From UBA6663 sp044226485 (GTDB lineage: Bacteria > Chloroflexota > Anaerolineae > Anaerolineales > UBA6663): a stretch of DNA of 64,000 bases. The position numbers and the translations under genes were made by a program. The notes under the pieces were generated by a model, which saw only the letters and a program-made list of their open reading frames with translations, did no database searches and was not told where the DNA came from. The stretch is from positions 186,001 to 250,000 of the forward strand of contig JBGAGY010000004.1 in assembly GCA_044226485.1 (NCBI GenBank), written 5' to 3'. Within the stretch, counting starts at the first letter, position 1. Every line of letters starts with the position of its first letter. Of this stretch, positions 17,155 through 24,382 are shown one piece after another.

Positions 17155-18081
17155 ACTTATTCCATTCGGGGAGCCCACCACCTCCCGGGCACGGCGAACC
17201 GCCGAGATGGCGGTGAGGAAGTCGTCGACCGTCACGCGGCAGTTCGGGCCATCGCGCTCGATGGCATGAGAGGCCGCCGACACGACGACGTTGAGGATGT
17301 CGCCGCCGGCCAGGCCGTCGGTCTCGGCGACCAGGCGCTCCCAATCGGCGGGCTCCAGCGCCACCGGCATGCGCGCCGGGATGTGCGAGCGCCACAGCCG
17401 GGCGCGGGCTTCAGCATCGGGCAGCGGCATCTCGACGTGGCCAAGGATGCGACGGACGAAGGCCGTGTCGTAGTTCGAAGCCAGGTTCGTCGCGAAGATC
17501 GTCACCCCCGAGAAGTCATCGAGCTCCAGCAGCATCACCGACCGGCTGACGTTGACGGCGTGGTCAGTGCTTTGAGTGATGTTCGACAGCCGCCGCCCCA
17601 GGATCGAGTCGGCCTCGTCGAAGAAGAGCACGGCATTGACCTCTCGCGCCTTCTGGAACGCGGCCTTGATGTTCTTGGCCGTCTCGCCCACGAACTTCGA
17701 TTCGATCTCGGCGTAGTTGGCGCGGATGATCCCGAGGCCAAGTTCGTTCGCGATGGCCTCGGCCGCGAAGCTCTTGCCGGTGCCCGGCGGGCCGTACAGG
17801 TTGATCGCCGTCCGCCCACCGTACGGATCGACCTCGCTCAACCCGAAGGTGTCGTACAGAACGTGGTGATGGCGGACCTTGGTCAGCAGGCTGTTGAGCT
17901 GCCGGCGCGTCGCGTTAGGGACGATCAGATCGGCCAGCCGGCGACGCGGCGCCTCGACCACGAACAACTCGAGGCGGCGGGCCTGATCGGCCTCGCGCTC
18001 GGCGGCACGCAAACCGCCCGGCGGAGTGACGCGGCCCTCGAGCACGGGCCTGGCGACGGGATCGCGGTTGTCGGCGTCCAT
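17152..18081 (-). CDS. AAA-family ATPase
   Basis: A 309-residue single AAA module. Walker A YGPPGTGKSFAAEAIA near residue 96, pore-like KFVGETAKNI, Walker B AVLFFDEADSILG, sensor-1 region VTIFATNLASNYD, and arginine-finger region AFVRRILGHVEM, then a helical lid with GLAGGDILNVVVSAA. The layout resembles the FtsH/spastin-type classical clade without protease or membrane parts, suggesting a remodelling ATPase with an unknown client. It lies 6 bp after the TipA-like regulator gene, so the two are co-transcribed. Confidence 0.88.
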   Translation of the reverse strand: MDADNRDPVARPVLEGRVTPPGGLRAAEREADQARRLELFVVEAPRRRLADLIVPNATRRQLNSLLTKVRHHHVLYDTFGLSEVDPYGGRTAINLYGPPGTGKSFAAEAIANELGLGIIRANYAEIESKFVGETAKNIKAAFQKAREVNAVLFFDEADSILGRRLSNITQSTDHAVNVSRSVMLLELDDFSGVTIFATNLASNYDTAFVRRILGHVEMPLPDAEARARLWRSHIPARMPVALEPADWERLVAETDGLAGGDILNVVVSAASHAIERDGPNCRVTVDDFLTAISAVRRAREVVGSPNGIS

Positions 18082-18087
18082 ATCGCC

Positions 18088-18891
18088 CTATTCCTTTAAG
18101 ATGCCCAGCTCGCGTTCGAGCCATTCGGTCTCGAGCACATCGACGTAGTGCAGGATCGCCTGCTTCAAGAAGGGCGGCAGATCCGGATGGATATCCGTGA
18201 ACGTCGAGTTGAAGTCGGGGTGATCGTTGTACATCGTGCCCAGGCCCTGGAGCACTTCGAGTGTCGGCTCGTAGAAATGGCGCAGGTGCTCGTGCCAGCG
18301 CACCAGGATGGCCTGCACGACCGGGCTGGTCGGCCCCTCGCCCATGTGGGCGACGATGTCAAGGTAGATCTGGCTGCCCTCCTGCATGATCGCCGCCTGC
18401 TGCTCTTTGCTGTAGCTGTTCCACAGCCTGGTGGTCTCGCGGACGCCAGGGCCCCACTGCTTCTCGGCCTCGGCCTCGTAGTGCTTCTGCTGCTCTTCAC
18501 TGAAGCCTTTGAATAGTTGCTTCTTGCTCATGTTCACCTCGCCCAGCTGACTCAGGATCGTGTGGTCCACGGTCTGCATCAGCGTCTGGAGTCGATCGAT
18601 CCGCGACTGCAACGCCTCCCGGTGCTTTTGAAGCGCCGTCACCACATCGAAACCCGGCTCATCAAGCAGAGCCTTGATCTGCGGCAGTTCGACGTCGAGC
18701 TCCCGATAGAACAGGATCTGTTGTAATCGCAGCAGGGCCCGATCGTCGTAGTAGCGGTAGCCGTTCTCGCCGACCTGCGAGGGCTTGAGCAGACCGATCT
18801 CGTCGTAGTAGTGCAACGTGCGCACACTGACGCCCGCCAGCGTCGAGAGTTGTTTGACCGTGTGCAGGCGGTCGCGTGTGTCGTTCTTCAT
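18088..18891 (-). CDS. MerR-family regulator with TipAS-like ligand domain
   Basis: About 267 residues. The winged-helix MerR domain (HTVKQLSTLAGVSVRTLHYY, then GYRYYDDRALLRLQQI) covers roughly 1-75, a dimerisation coiled coil follows, and a C-terminal TipAS-type helical domain (about 120-260) includes FSEEQQKHYEAEAEKQWG and YEPTLEVLQGLG. TipA-type regulators bind thiopeptide-like or other amphipathic ligands and activate promoters with long spacers; such a promoter (19-bp spacer) lies directly upstream. An in-frame ATG at 18900 falls inside that promoter's -10 box, so I use 18891. The downstream partner is an AAA ATPase. Confidence 0.9.
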   Translation of the reverse strand: MKNDTRDRLHTVKQLSTLAGVSVRTLHYYDEIGLLKPSQVGENGYRYYDDRALLRLQQILFYRELDVELPQIKALLDEPGFDVVTALQKHREALQSRIDRLQTLMQTVDHTILSQLGEVNMSKKQLFKGFSEEQQKHYEAEAEKQWGPGVRETTRLWNSYSKEQQAAIMQEGSQIYLDIVAHMGEGPTSPVVQAILVRWHEHLRHFYEPTLEVLQGLGTMYNDHPDFNSTFTDIHPDLPPFLKQAILHYVDVLETEWLERELGILKE

Positions 18892-18898
18892 GCGGGGC

Positions 18899-18929
18899 AT
18901 GATAAAGTATCACGCCACGTCAGAGTCAA
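18899..18929 (-). promoter_or_regulatory. MerR-type promoter with 19-bp spacer
   Basis: On the minus strand TTGACT (18929-18924), a 19-bp spacer, then TATCAT (18904-18899). Nineteen-bp spacers are the hallmark of promoters activated by MerR-family proteins, here upstream of the MerR/TipA-like gene. The start would fall at or next to the ATG at 18891, suggesting a leaderless transcript. Confidence 0.7.
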
Positions 18930-18956
18930 GAGCCAGGGTGATTGATCCGACCTTCT

Positions 18957-18988
18957 GTAGCCGCGAATCACGCGACATTCGCGGCTCG
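18957..18988. repeat. Small perfect hairpin of the CGCGAAT type
   Basis: TAGCCGCGAAT and its exact complement ATTCGCGGCT (18959-18968 and 18977-18986) around CACGCGAC. It sits between the divergent MerR-like and kinase-like genes, where a terminator is not expected. Confidence 0.6.
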
Positions 18989-19011
18989 ATGTTTCAGTCC
19001 CGAGTTTCGCC

Positions 19012-19569
19012 ATGTTGAAACGCCTCCAGATCATGGGCCCGGCCGGATCGGGCAAGAGCACGCTGGCGCAGAGCGCGGCTGCGCTGCTCGGGCTCCCGTA
19101 CCATGAACTTGATGCAGTCTTCTGGGGGCCGAACTGGACGCCGATGCCACGCGACGCGTTTCGCGAGGCCGTGGGCCGGATCGTGGCCGCCGAGACGTGG
19201 GCGATCGGCGCGAACTACACGGCGGTGCGCGACGTGATCTGGAGCCGCGCTGAAGGCGTGGTCTGGCTGGATCTGCCCCTGGCCATCATCCTCTCGCGGC
19301 TGCTGCGTCGCACGCTGAAACGGATCGTGACGCGCGAGGTGCTCTGGGCCGACAACCGTGAGACGTGGCGCGATGCCTTTTTCAGCCGCGAGTCTCTGTT
19401 CCCCTTTGCTGTGAAACAGCACGCGCGCTTTCGACGCGAGCTACCGGCCGCCTTTGAGAAACTGACCCAACAGGGCGTCAGGACATGGCGATTGCGCTCC
19501 TCGAGCGAGGCCGAGGCCTGGCTGGCGATGCTGGCTGACCTTCCCGACTCGTCGACGCTCCGTCTGTGA
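19012..19569 (+). CDS. P-loop nucleotide kinase-like protein (FlaR / topology-modulation type)
   Basis: A 185-residue P-loop protein. Walker A QIMGPAGSGKSTLA at the N-terminus, then YHELDAVFWGPNWTPMP, the ELD-x-xFW pattern of adenylate-kinase-related proteins annotated as FlaR or DNA topology-modulation proteins. VVWLDLP forms a Walker-B-like strand and RRTLKRIVTRE plus ADNRETWRDAFF supply the lid arginines. Substrate unknown. It is divergent from the MerR-like gene and monocistronic. Confidence 0.8.
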   Translation: MLKRLQIMGPAGSGKSTLAQSAAALLGLPYHELDAVFWGPNWTPMPRDAFREAVGRIVAAETWAIGANYTAVRDVIWSRAEGVVWLDLPLAIILSRLLRRTLKRIVTREVLWADNRETWRDAFFSRESLFPFAVKQHARFRRELPAAFEKLTQQGVRTWRLRSSSEAEAWLAMLADLPDSSTLRL

Positions 19570-19673
19570 CAGTCCCAGCATGTGACGATCGAATTCGGTC
19601 TTGCGGAGTGGCCGGCCTTCCGCTATGATGGCAGGGAATAGCGGTTTCTCGGCGATTTTTGGGGGTCCTGCTC

Positions 19674-20132
19674 ATGTCCTGGTTGCGCCGCACTGGATGG
19701 ATGACACTTGCGCTCGTTTTGTAGCTGACGGCCTGCGCCACGCCGGCCCCGGCTGCCGAGGCTACCCAGCCTCCCGCCGCTGAAGCGACAACGCCGCCAG
19801 CCAGCGCCGGCGTCTTTGACGTGGTTCGCTCAGACGGCACCACTGTGGCCTTCACCTTAGATGACCTCAAGGCCCTGCCCCTCACCAGCATCGTGTCCGA
19901 CGGCAACCCCCAGGAGGGGCCGTCGCTGCTCGCCGTGCTCGAAAAAGCCGGTGTGACCGACTTCAGCGAAGTCACCCTGACCGGCGTCGACGGCAGCAAG
20001 ACCCTGACTCATGACGAAGTCACCGATCAGGTCATTCTCGATTTCAACAACCGCGGCAGCGTCAAGCTGGTGTCACCTGACCTGGCCAAGGACGCGCGCA
20101 TCCGCGACATCGTCAAGATCGAAGTCAAGTGA
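19674..20132 (+). pseudogene. Lipoprotein gene with an in-frame amber codon in its signal peptide
   Basis: Read from the ATG at 19674, the frame gives MSWLRRTGWMTLALVL, then TAG (19722-19724), then LTACATPAPAAEATQ and a 103-residue folded domain. The halves together are a textbook lipoprotein signal with lipobox LTAC. A single T-to-A change in a leucine codon (TTG to TAG) would create the stop. The domain (FTLDDLKALPLTSIVSDG, then GPSLLAVLEKAGV) resembles the small molybdopterin-oxidoreductase-fold proteins, but no cofactor residues are evident. A GTG at 19821 could start a cytoplasmic form. It precedes the GIDDTDN gene by 13 bp. It may be a recent nonsense mutation, a sequencing error or a read-through case. 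Confidence 0.75.
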
Positions 20133-20145
20133 CTGCAGGCCAGCG

Positions 20146-20883
20146 ATGCAGATTCTGATCGGCATCGACGACACTGACAATCTCGAGAGCCGCGGCACCG
20201 GTCACCGGGCGCGGCAGCTCGGCCGCGGCCTGTCCGATGCGGGGCTGGCGACGTGCCTGGGTATTACGCGGCATCAGTTGCTCGTCGACCCGGCCATCCC
20301 GTATACGTCTCACAACAGCAGCGCGTGTCTGCTGGCCGAAGCCGATGACGAACAGCAGGCCGCCCTGCTCGACTGGTGTCGCGGCTTTCTGTTGGCCGAA
20401 AGCGCGCCGGGGTCGGATGCCGGCTTGTGCATTGCGCCGGCCGGGTCGGTGGCGGCCGAGATCCAGGCGTTTGGCGCCCGAGCCAAGGCCGAGGTGCTCA
20501 CCCAGGCTGAGGCCGTGCGGCTCGGCCAAACCTACGAGTTCGAACTGCACGGCCTGACCGGCACCGGCGGCGGCGTGATCGGCGCGCTGGCCGCTGTCGG
20601 GTTGCGATCCGCCGGCGACGACGGGCGCTTCCTGTGGTTGCCGGGGTTGCGCGAGCTGGAAGGGATTCACACGGTGGATGCCCTGCGCGCTCTGGCCGGC
20701 ATCGCGGCAGTCGCAAAGGTGTCGGGCGAGCCGGTCGATGGCGCCGCCCGAATTGATGTGGGCTCCTGGCCACGCCCGTTGCTCAAAGGCGGGCAGCCGG
20801 TACTTCTCGTGGAGGAGGCGGATCATGTTCAATGCGATTGGCGCGCGGCTCCCAAAGATCTGGTCAAGCGACTCTCCGAATAG
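20146..20883 (+). CDS. GIDDTDN-motif protein related to archaeal TiaS N-terminal domain
   Basis: A 245-residue protein starting MQILIGIDDTDNLESRGTG. The DDTD motif and following Gly/Arg stretch match the N-terminal catalytic-kinase-like domain of TiaS (tRNA-Ile2 agmatinylcytidine synthetase), and the remainder (LTGTGGGVIGALAAVGL) fits the following ferredoxin-like part. The OB-fold and zinc ribbon used by TiaS for tRNA binding are missing, and bacteria use TilS for that tRNA, so the substrate is probably different. It lies 13 bp after the interrupted lipoprotein gene and overlaps the membrane-protein gene by 59 bp, implying a three-gene unit. Function unknown. Confidence 0.75.
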   Translation: MQILIGIDDTDNLESRGTGHRARQLGRGLSDAGLATCLGITRHQLLVDPAIPYTSHNSSACLLAEADDEQQAALLDWCRGFLLAESAPGSDAGLCIAPAGSVAAEIQAFGARAKAEVLTQAEAVRLGQTYEFELHGLTGTGGGVIGALAAVGLRSAGDDGRFLWLPGLRELEGIHTVDALRALAGIAAVAKVSGEPVDGAARIDVGSWPRPLLKGGQPVLLVEEADHVQCDWRAAPKDLVKRLSE

Positions 20884-21409
20884 CGCTCCGCTCACCTGGC
20901 TCGGTGCGCTGTGGCTGCTCGGCCTGGGCGTTGCCAGCGTGCTGCTGCACGTCGCGGTCCGCGACCGCGTCGACCTGGCGCCTGGCTATCAGGGCATCGG
21001 CTGGATCGCGCTGCTCATGGTCGGCCGGACGACGTCGCGCACGCGTTGGGCAGGCGTGACGACCGCGATCGGGGCGGCCGGCACGACGCTGGTGCCGGCA
21101 CTCGGCTTCAGCGACCCGTTCCGCTGGCTGATGCCTCTCCTCGCCGGCGCCGCGCTCGACCTGACCTACTGGCTCTTCCACAACTGGCAAGACAAGGTCT
21201 GGCTGCTCGCCCTGCTGGGCGGCCTCGCCCACATGACCAAGCCCCTCTCCCGGGTCGTCATCAGCGAGTTCACGGGCTGGCCCTATGGTTCCCTTCTCTG
21301 GGGGGTCGCCTACCCCTCCGCCACGCACTTCCTCTTTGGGGCCCTGGGCGCGGCGATCGGCGCAGGCGCGATTTGGGCCTGGAAGAAACGAACGACGAAG
21401 GGCGAATAA
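20825..21409 (+). CDS. Six-helix membrane protein, possibly an ECF-type S component
   Basis: A 194-residue hydrophobic protein with about six helices (WLGALWLLGLGVASVLLHVA, IGWIALLMVG, LMPLLAGAALDLTYWLF, VWLLALLGGLAHMT, SATHFLFGALGAAIGAGAIW). Size, helix count and the loop LSRVVISEFTGWPYGSLLWG fit small substrate-binding components of energy-coupling-factor transporters, but that call is tentative. The C-terminal KKRTTKGE and the TAA stop are encoded by a run of ACGAACGACGAAGGGCG words, the same vocabulary as the intergenic palindromes. It overlaps the GIDDTDN gene by 59 bp. Confidence 0.65.
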   Translation: MFNAIGARLPKIWSSDSPNSAPLTWLGALWLLGLGVASVLLHVAVRDRVDLAPGYQGIGWIALLMVGRTTSRTRWAGVTTAIGAAGTTLVPALGFSDPFRWLMPLLAGAALDLTYWLFHNWQDKVWLLALLGGLAHMTKPLSRVVISEFTGWPYGSLLWGVAYPSATHFLFGALGAAIGAGAIWAWKKRTTKGE

Positions 21410-21493
21410 CGAAGGGTGGAATAGTCATTCCCCCTCGTTTCCATGAAAAAGCGTCCTCGGTGCGTTAAGAAACGCATCAAGGAGGACGCGACT

Positions 21494-22009
21494 ATGTTGA
21501 CCTACTGGAATCGAGTCAGTTTTGGCGACACCATTCCGCTGTCATGGAAGACGCCGGCCCAGCGTGCCGCCGAGCCGTTCGACCCGCTCGACACAGCCCT
21601 CCGTCTGACGATCGGGCGCCTTGATCGCGTCGCGGCCACGCCGGGCCACGACCGACTGGCTAATGAACTGAAGAGCCTTACGGGCGTCAGCCAGTGGCTC
21701 GAGCACGAGCGCGGGCTTCGATCGGCCGTCCGCACGGGCGTCGACCGCAAAGGTGAGACCCTCGCGCTGCGGACCCTCAGCCGTAACTTTCCGGCCGTGC
21801 ACGCCGCCGAGGAGCAACTCGCCGCGTATCTGCGCATGGCCCTGATCCGCCTGGCCGAGCTCAGCCCTGACGTGGCGAACCGGCCCGAGCACGAGGCAAC
21901 CGCGCGACGCACCGTCCGCGGCGTGCGCCGTGCCCTGGCCGCCGAGCGCCGCCGGATCAAGGCGCTGCGCCTCGGCCTGTCAGACACGCAGCCGACCCTG
22001 GTGCATTGA
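21494..22009 (+). CDS. Helical protein of unknown function
   Basis: A 171-residue soluble, predominantly alpha-helical, Arg/Ala/Leu-rich protein with no signal peptide and no motif I recognise. The ATG at 21494 is preceded by GGAGG at eight bases, a strong ribosome-binding site that rules out the longer frame beginning near 21443. It is followed by a strong intrinsic terminator. The sequence has amphipathic heptad-like stretches (EHEATARRTVRGVRRALAAE) suggesting a helical bundle. Confidence 0.7.
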   Translation: MLTYWNRVSFGDTIPLSWKTPAQRAAEPFDPLDTALRLTIGRLDRVAATPGHDRLANELKSLTGVSQWLEHERGLRSAVRTGVDRKGETLALRTLSRNFPAVHAAEEQLAAYLRMALIRLAELSPDVANRPEHEATARRTVRGVRRALAAERRRIKALRLGLSDTQPTLVH

Positions 22010-22027
22010 AACTGACCCAACGAAAGA

Positions 22028-22058
22028 AACGCCGGCCCAAGGGCCGGCGTTTTCGTTT
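22028..22058. terminator. Bidirectional intrinsic terminator
   Basis: Perfect 9-bp GC stem CGCCGGCCC/GGGCCGGCG with an AA loop (22030-22049), followed by TTTTCGTTT on the plus strand and preceded by AAAGAAA, which is a T-tract for the minus strand. It sits between converging genes. Confidence 0.9.
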
Positions 22059-22068
22059 ATCAATCACG

Positions 22069-22650
22069 TTATCGGCGGGCCGCAATCGCCACACCGCTCG
22101 CCCAGGGCAGGAAACTCACGATCAGGTCGGGTCGCTGCGACAGTGTGGCGACGAACGCCTCGACAGCTGCGCCGTGGCCGCGCGGCCAGGTCGGCTGCGG
22201 TTTCAGGTCGTCAACGACATAGAACCCGCCGCGAGCCAGCAGGCCGAGGGCCAGGTCGAGGTGCGTGAACTTGCCCGGCCACGAGTCGGCGAAGATCAGG
22301 TCGAAGCGCTCCGTTGAGTTGGCCTCGAGCCACGCGCCGCCGTCCATCGTCACGATCGTCAACCGGGCATCACGGCCAAGGTGTCGGTGGGCCACGGCCT
22401 GTACCCGCTCGTCCTGATCGAGGCTGATCAGATGGCCGGCCGCGTCGAGGCCGCTCAACAACCAGGCCGTGCCCACGCCGGTGCCGGTGCCGATCTCGAG
22501 CACCCGAGCGCCGGGCTTTCCAGCGGCCAGCGTCGCAAGCAGGCCGCCGACCTCGGGTTCGCACGCCATCGTGAAGCCGAGGTCGTGCGTGTCGGTCAGG
22601 ATCGCGTCAAGTTGTGCCGGACGCCGCGGGGATGGCCATGACGCCGTCAT
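22069..22650 (-). CDS. Class I SAM-dependent O-methyltransferase
   Basis: A 193-residue protein of the catechol/caffeoyl-type O-methyltransferase fold. SAM motif I VLEIGTGTGVGTAWLL, acidic motif LISLDQDERVQA, then motif RFDLIFADSWPGKF and GGFYVVDDL. The substrate is unknown. Its ATG overlaps the stop of the preceding small membrane-protein gene in an ATGA, placing it last in an operon with cystathionine gamma-synthase. Confidence 0.85.
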   Translation of the reverse strand: MTASWPSPRRPAQLDAILTDTHDLGFTMACEPEVGGLLATLAAGKPGARVLEIGTGTGVGTAWLLSGLDAAGHLISLDQDERVQAVAHRHLGRDARLTIVTMDGGAWLEANSTERFDLIFADSWPGKFTHLDLALGLLARGGFYVVDDLKPQPTWPRGHGAAVEAFVATLSQRPDLIVSFLPWASGVAIAARR

Positions 22651-23012
22651 GACTCGGCCTTGGGATCCAGATCCTGGTCATCCAGATGAAAGCGGTGAAG
22701 CATGCGATGAATGATCGGCGAGACGATGATGCCCATGGTGCCGATCAACACGAGACCGCAGAAGATCGCGTAGCCTGACGCAAACAATTTGGCCGGCGTC
22801 GTGTCGAGCCGATCGACAGGGCCCATGCCGCCCAGGATCATCGAAGCGTTGAGGAGAGAGTCGATCCAGGTCAACCCACCCAGCCAGTGATAGCCGACCA
22901 CGCCGATCACGAGCGTGACCGCCATGACTGCGGCGGCCAGGCCGACGGCCGCCGCCATGCGACCGAGGAAGACCGAAAACGGCGCGAGCTTGTTTCGATA
23001 GGGAGTCAACAT
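22647..23012 (-). CDS. Small two-helix membrane protein, channel-pore-like
   Basis: About 121 residues. Two hydrophobic helices (MAAAVGLAAAVMAVTLVIGV and AIFCGLVLIGTMGIIVSPII) flank a loop with LTWIDSLLNASMILGGMGPVD, reminiscent of the helix-pore loop-helix unit of two-TM channels, although the TVGYG selectivity motif is not present. I place the start at the ATG at 23012, with GGGAGG eight bases before it, rather than the GTG that overlaps the metB-like stop. Function unknown. Confidence 0.65.
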   Translation of the reverse strand: MLTPYRNKLAPFSVFLGRMAAAVGLAAAVMAVTLVIGVVGYHWLGGLTWIDSLLNASMILGGMGPVDRLDTTPAKLFASGYAIFCGLVLIGTMGIIVSPIIHRMLHRFHLDDQDLDPKAES

Positions 23013-23035
23013 CGTCGAAGCCTCCCGCTCGTTCG

Positions 23036-24178
23036 TCACTCGAGGCGAGCGAGCGCCTGCGCGAGATCCGCGACCAGATCGTCCTTGTGCTCGAGGCCGA
23101 CCGAGATCCGGATCAACTCAGGGCCGACTTCGAGCGGCGAGCCCTTGGTCGAGCCGTGGGTCATCCCCGCCGGCAGCTCGATGAGCGACTCGACGCCACC
23201 GAGCGACTCGGCCAGCGCGAAAAGGTGCGTCGAAGCGACGAGCCGCTTCGCCGCCTCCGCCCCGCCCTTCAACGTGAACGAGATCATGCCGCCGAAGTTG
23301 CGCATCTGTCGCGCCGCCACGGCGTGCTGCGGGTGAGTGTCGAGGCCCGGGTAGATCACGTCAGCCACCTTGGGGTGATCGGCCAGGAACTGCGCCACGG
23401 CCAGCGCGTTCTCGCCGTGCCGGTCCATGCGCACGGCCAGGGTCTTCAATCCGCGCAGCACGAGGAAACAATCCATCGGCCCCGGCACGGCGCCGGCCGC
23501 GTTCTGCAGGAACTTGAGTTTCTCGAAGAGCGCCGTGTCGCTGGTCTGGATCGCGCCGCCCACCACGTCGGAGTGGCCGCCGAGATACTTGGTCGTCGAA
23601 TGCACGACGACATCCGCGCCGAGCGCGAGGGGTTGATGCAGATACGGCGTCGCGAAGGTGTTGTCGACCACGACCCGGATTGCCGGGTTGTGCTCGTGAG
23701 CGATCCTGGCCACACCGGCGATGTCGACCACTTTGAGCCGCGGGTTGGTCGGCGTCTCGATCCACACAAAGCGGGTGTGCTCGCGCAGACCCGCCTTCAC
23801 CTCTTCGAGGTCGGTCAACTCTGCGTACGAGAAGTCGATGCCGTACTTGCGATACTGCTTGTCGAAGAGCCTGAACGTGCCGCCGTAGACGTCGTTGCTG
23901 GCCAGCACGTGATCGCCCGGGTCGAGCAGCTTCAGGATCGTGTCGATCGCGGCCATGCCTGACGAGAACGCCAGGCCATGGGCGGCGCCTTCGAGCTCCG
24001 CCAGACAGGCCTCGAGCGCGCTGCGGGTCGGGTTGCCGGTGCGCGCGTACTCGTAGCCCTGATGGTCACCGACCCCGGCCTGCACGAACGTCGAGGTCTG
24101 ATAGATCGGCGTCATCACGGCCCCGGTGCTGGGGTCGGGCTTCTGTCCGGCGTGGATGGCAAGCGATTCGATGTGCAT
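23036..24178 (-). CDS. Cystathionine gamma-synthase or gamma-lyase (PLP-dependent)
   Basis: A 380-residue Cys/Met-metabolism PLP enzyme. N-terminus SLAIHAGQKPDPSTGAVMTP, PLP-phosphate region FSSGMAAIDTIL, PLP-ring residue YGGTFRLFDKQYRKYG, active-site lysine VVHSTTKYLGGHSDVVGG, and C-terminal SLGGVESLIELPAGMTH. The family forms or cleaves cystathionine in transsulfuration; sequence alone does not separate synthase (metB) from gamma-lyase. I chose the start MHIESLAIH; an upstream in-frame codon would add 15 unconserved residues. Confidence 0.9.
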   Translation of the reverse strand: MHIESLAIHAGQKPDPSTGAVMTPIYQTSTFVQAGVGDHQGYEYARTGNPTRSALEACLAELEGAAHGLAFSSGMAAIDTILKLLDPGDHVLASNDVYGGTFRLFDKQYRKYGIDFSYAELTDLEEVKAGLREHTRFVWIETPTNPRLKVVDIAGVARIAHEHNPAIRVVVDNTFATPYLHQPLALGADVVVHSTTKYLGGHSDVVGGAIQTSDTALFEKLKFLQNAAGAVPGPMDCFLVLRGLKTLAVRMDRHGENALAVAQFLADHPKVADVIYPGLDTHPQHAVAARQMRNFGGMISFTLKGGAEAAKRLVASTHLFALAESLGGVESLIELPAGMTHGSTKGSPLEVGPELIRISVGLEHKDDLVADLAQALARLE

Positions 24179-24255
24179 GATGTGTCTGGGTGCGCCTTTT
24201 CGTTTGGCTGGGATTATATCCACCCCAACCGTGCATGAGCCGATCGGATGTTTTT

Positions 24256-24374
24256 GCCATGAATTTCACGGATAGAAACAAATGGGCACAAAGAACACGA
24301 AAGGGATCAATTCCTTTCTATAACCAAGCAAGGATCATGTCTACCAATTCGTTTCAATTCGTGATATTCGTGGC
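24256..24374. repeat. Decayed CACGAATT-type inverted repeat
   Basis: gccatgaatttcacggatag on the left and accaattcgtttcaattcgt with gatattcgtggc on the right are degenerate complements with a long loop. The right arm matches the element at 28346-28432 closely. It lies in the gap between the sugar-kinase-like gene and cystathionine gamma-synthase. Confidence 0.55.
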
Positions 24375-24382
24375 GACGATCT

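Noticed and set aside
17152..18081. FtsH protease
   Set aside because: The AAA module lacks membrane helices and the HEXXH zinc protease domain.
19722..19724. Programmed recoding of TAG (for example pyrrolysine)
   Set aside because: TAG is used as an ordinary stop by many genes here (aceB, mraZ, LytM and others), and the codon lies in a signal peptide core where a leucine is expected.
20146..20883. Annotation as a true TiaS (agmatinylcytidine synthetase)
   Set aside because: The chain lacks the OB-fold and zinc-ribbon tRNA-binding parts, and that enzyme is archaeal; only the N-terminal fold is shared.
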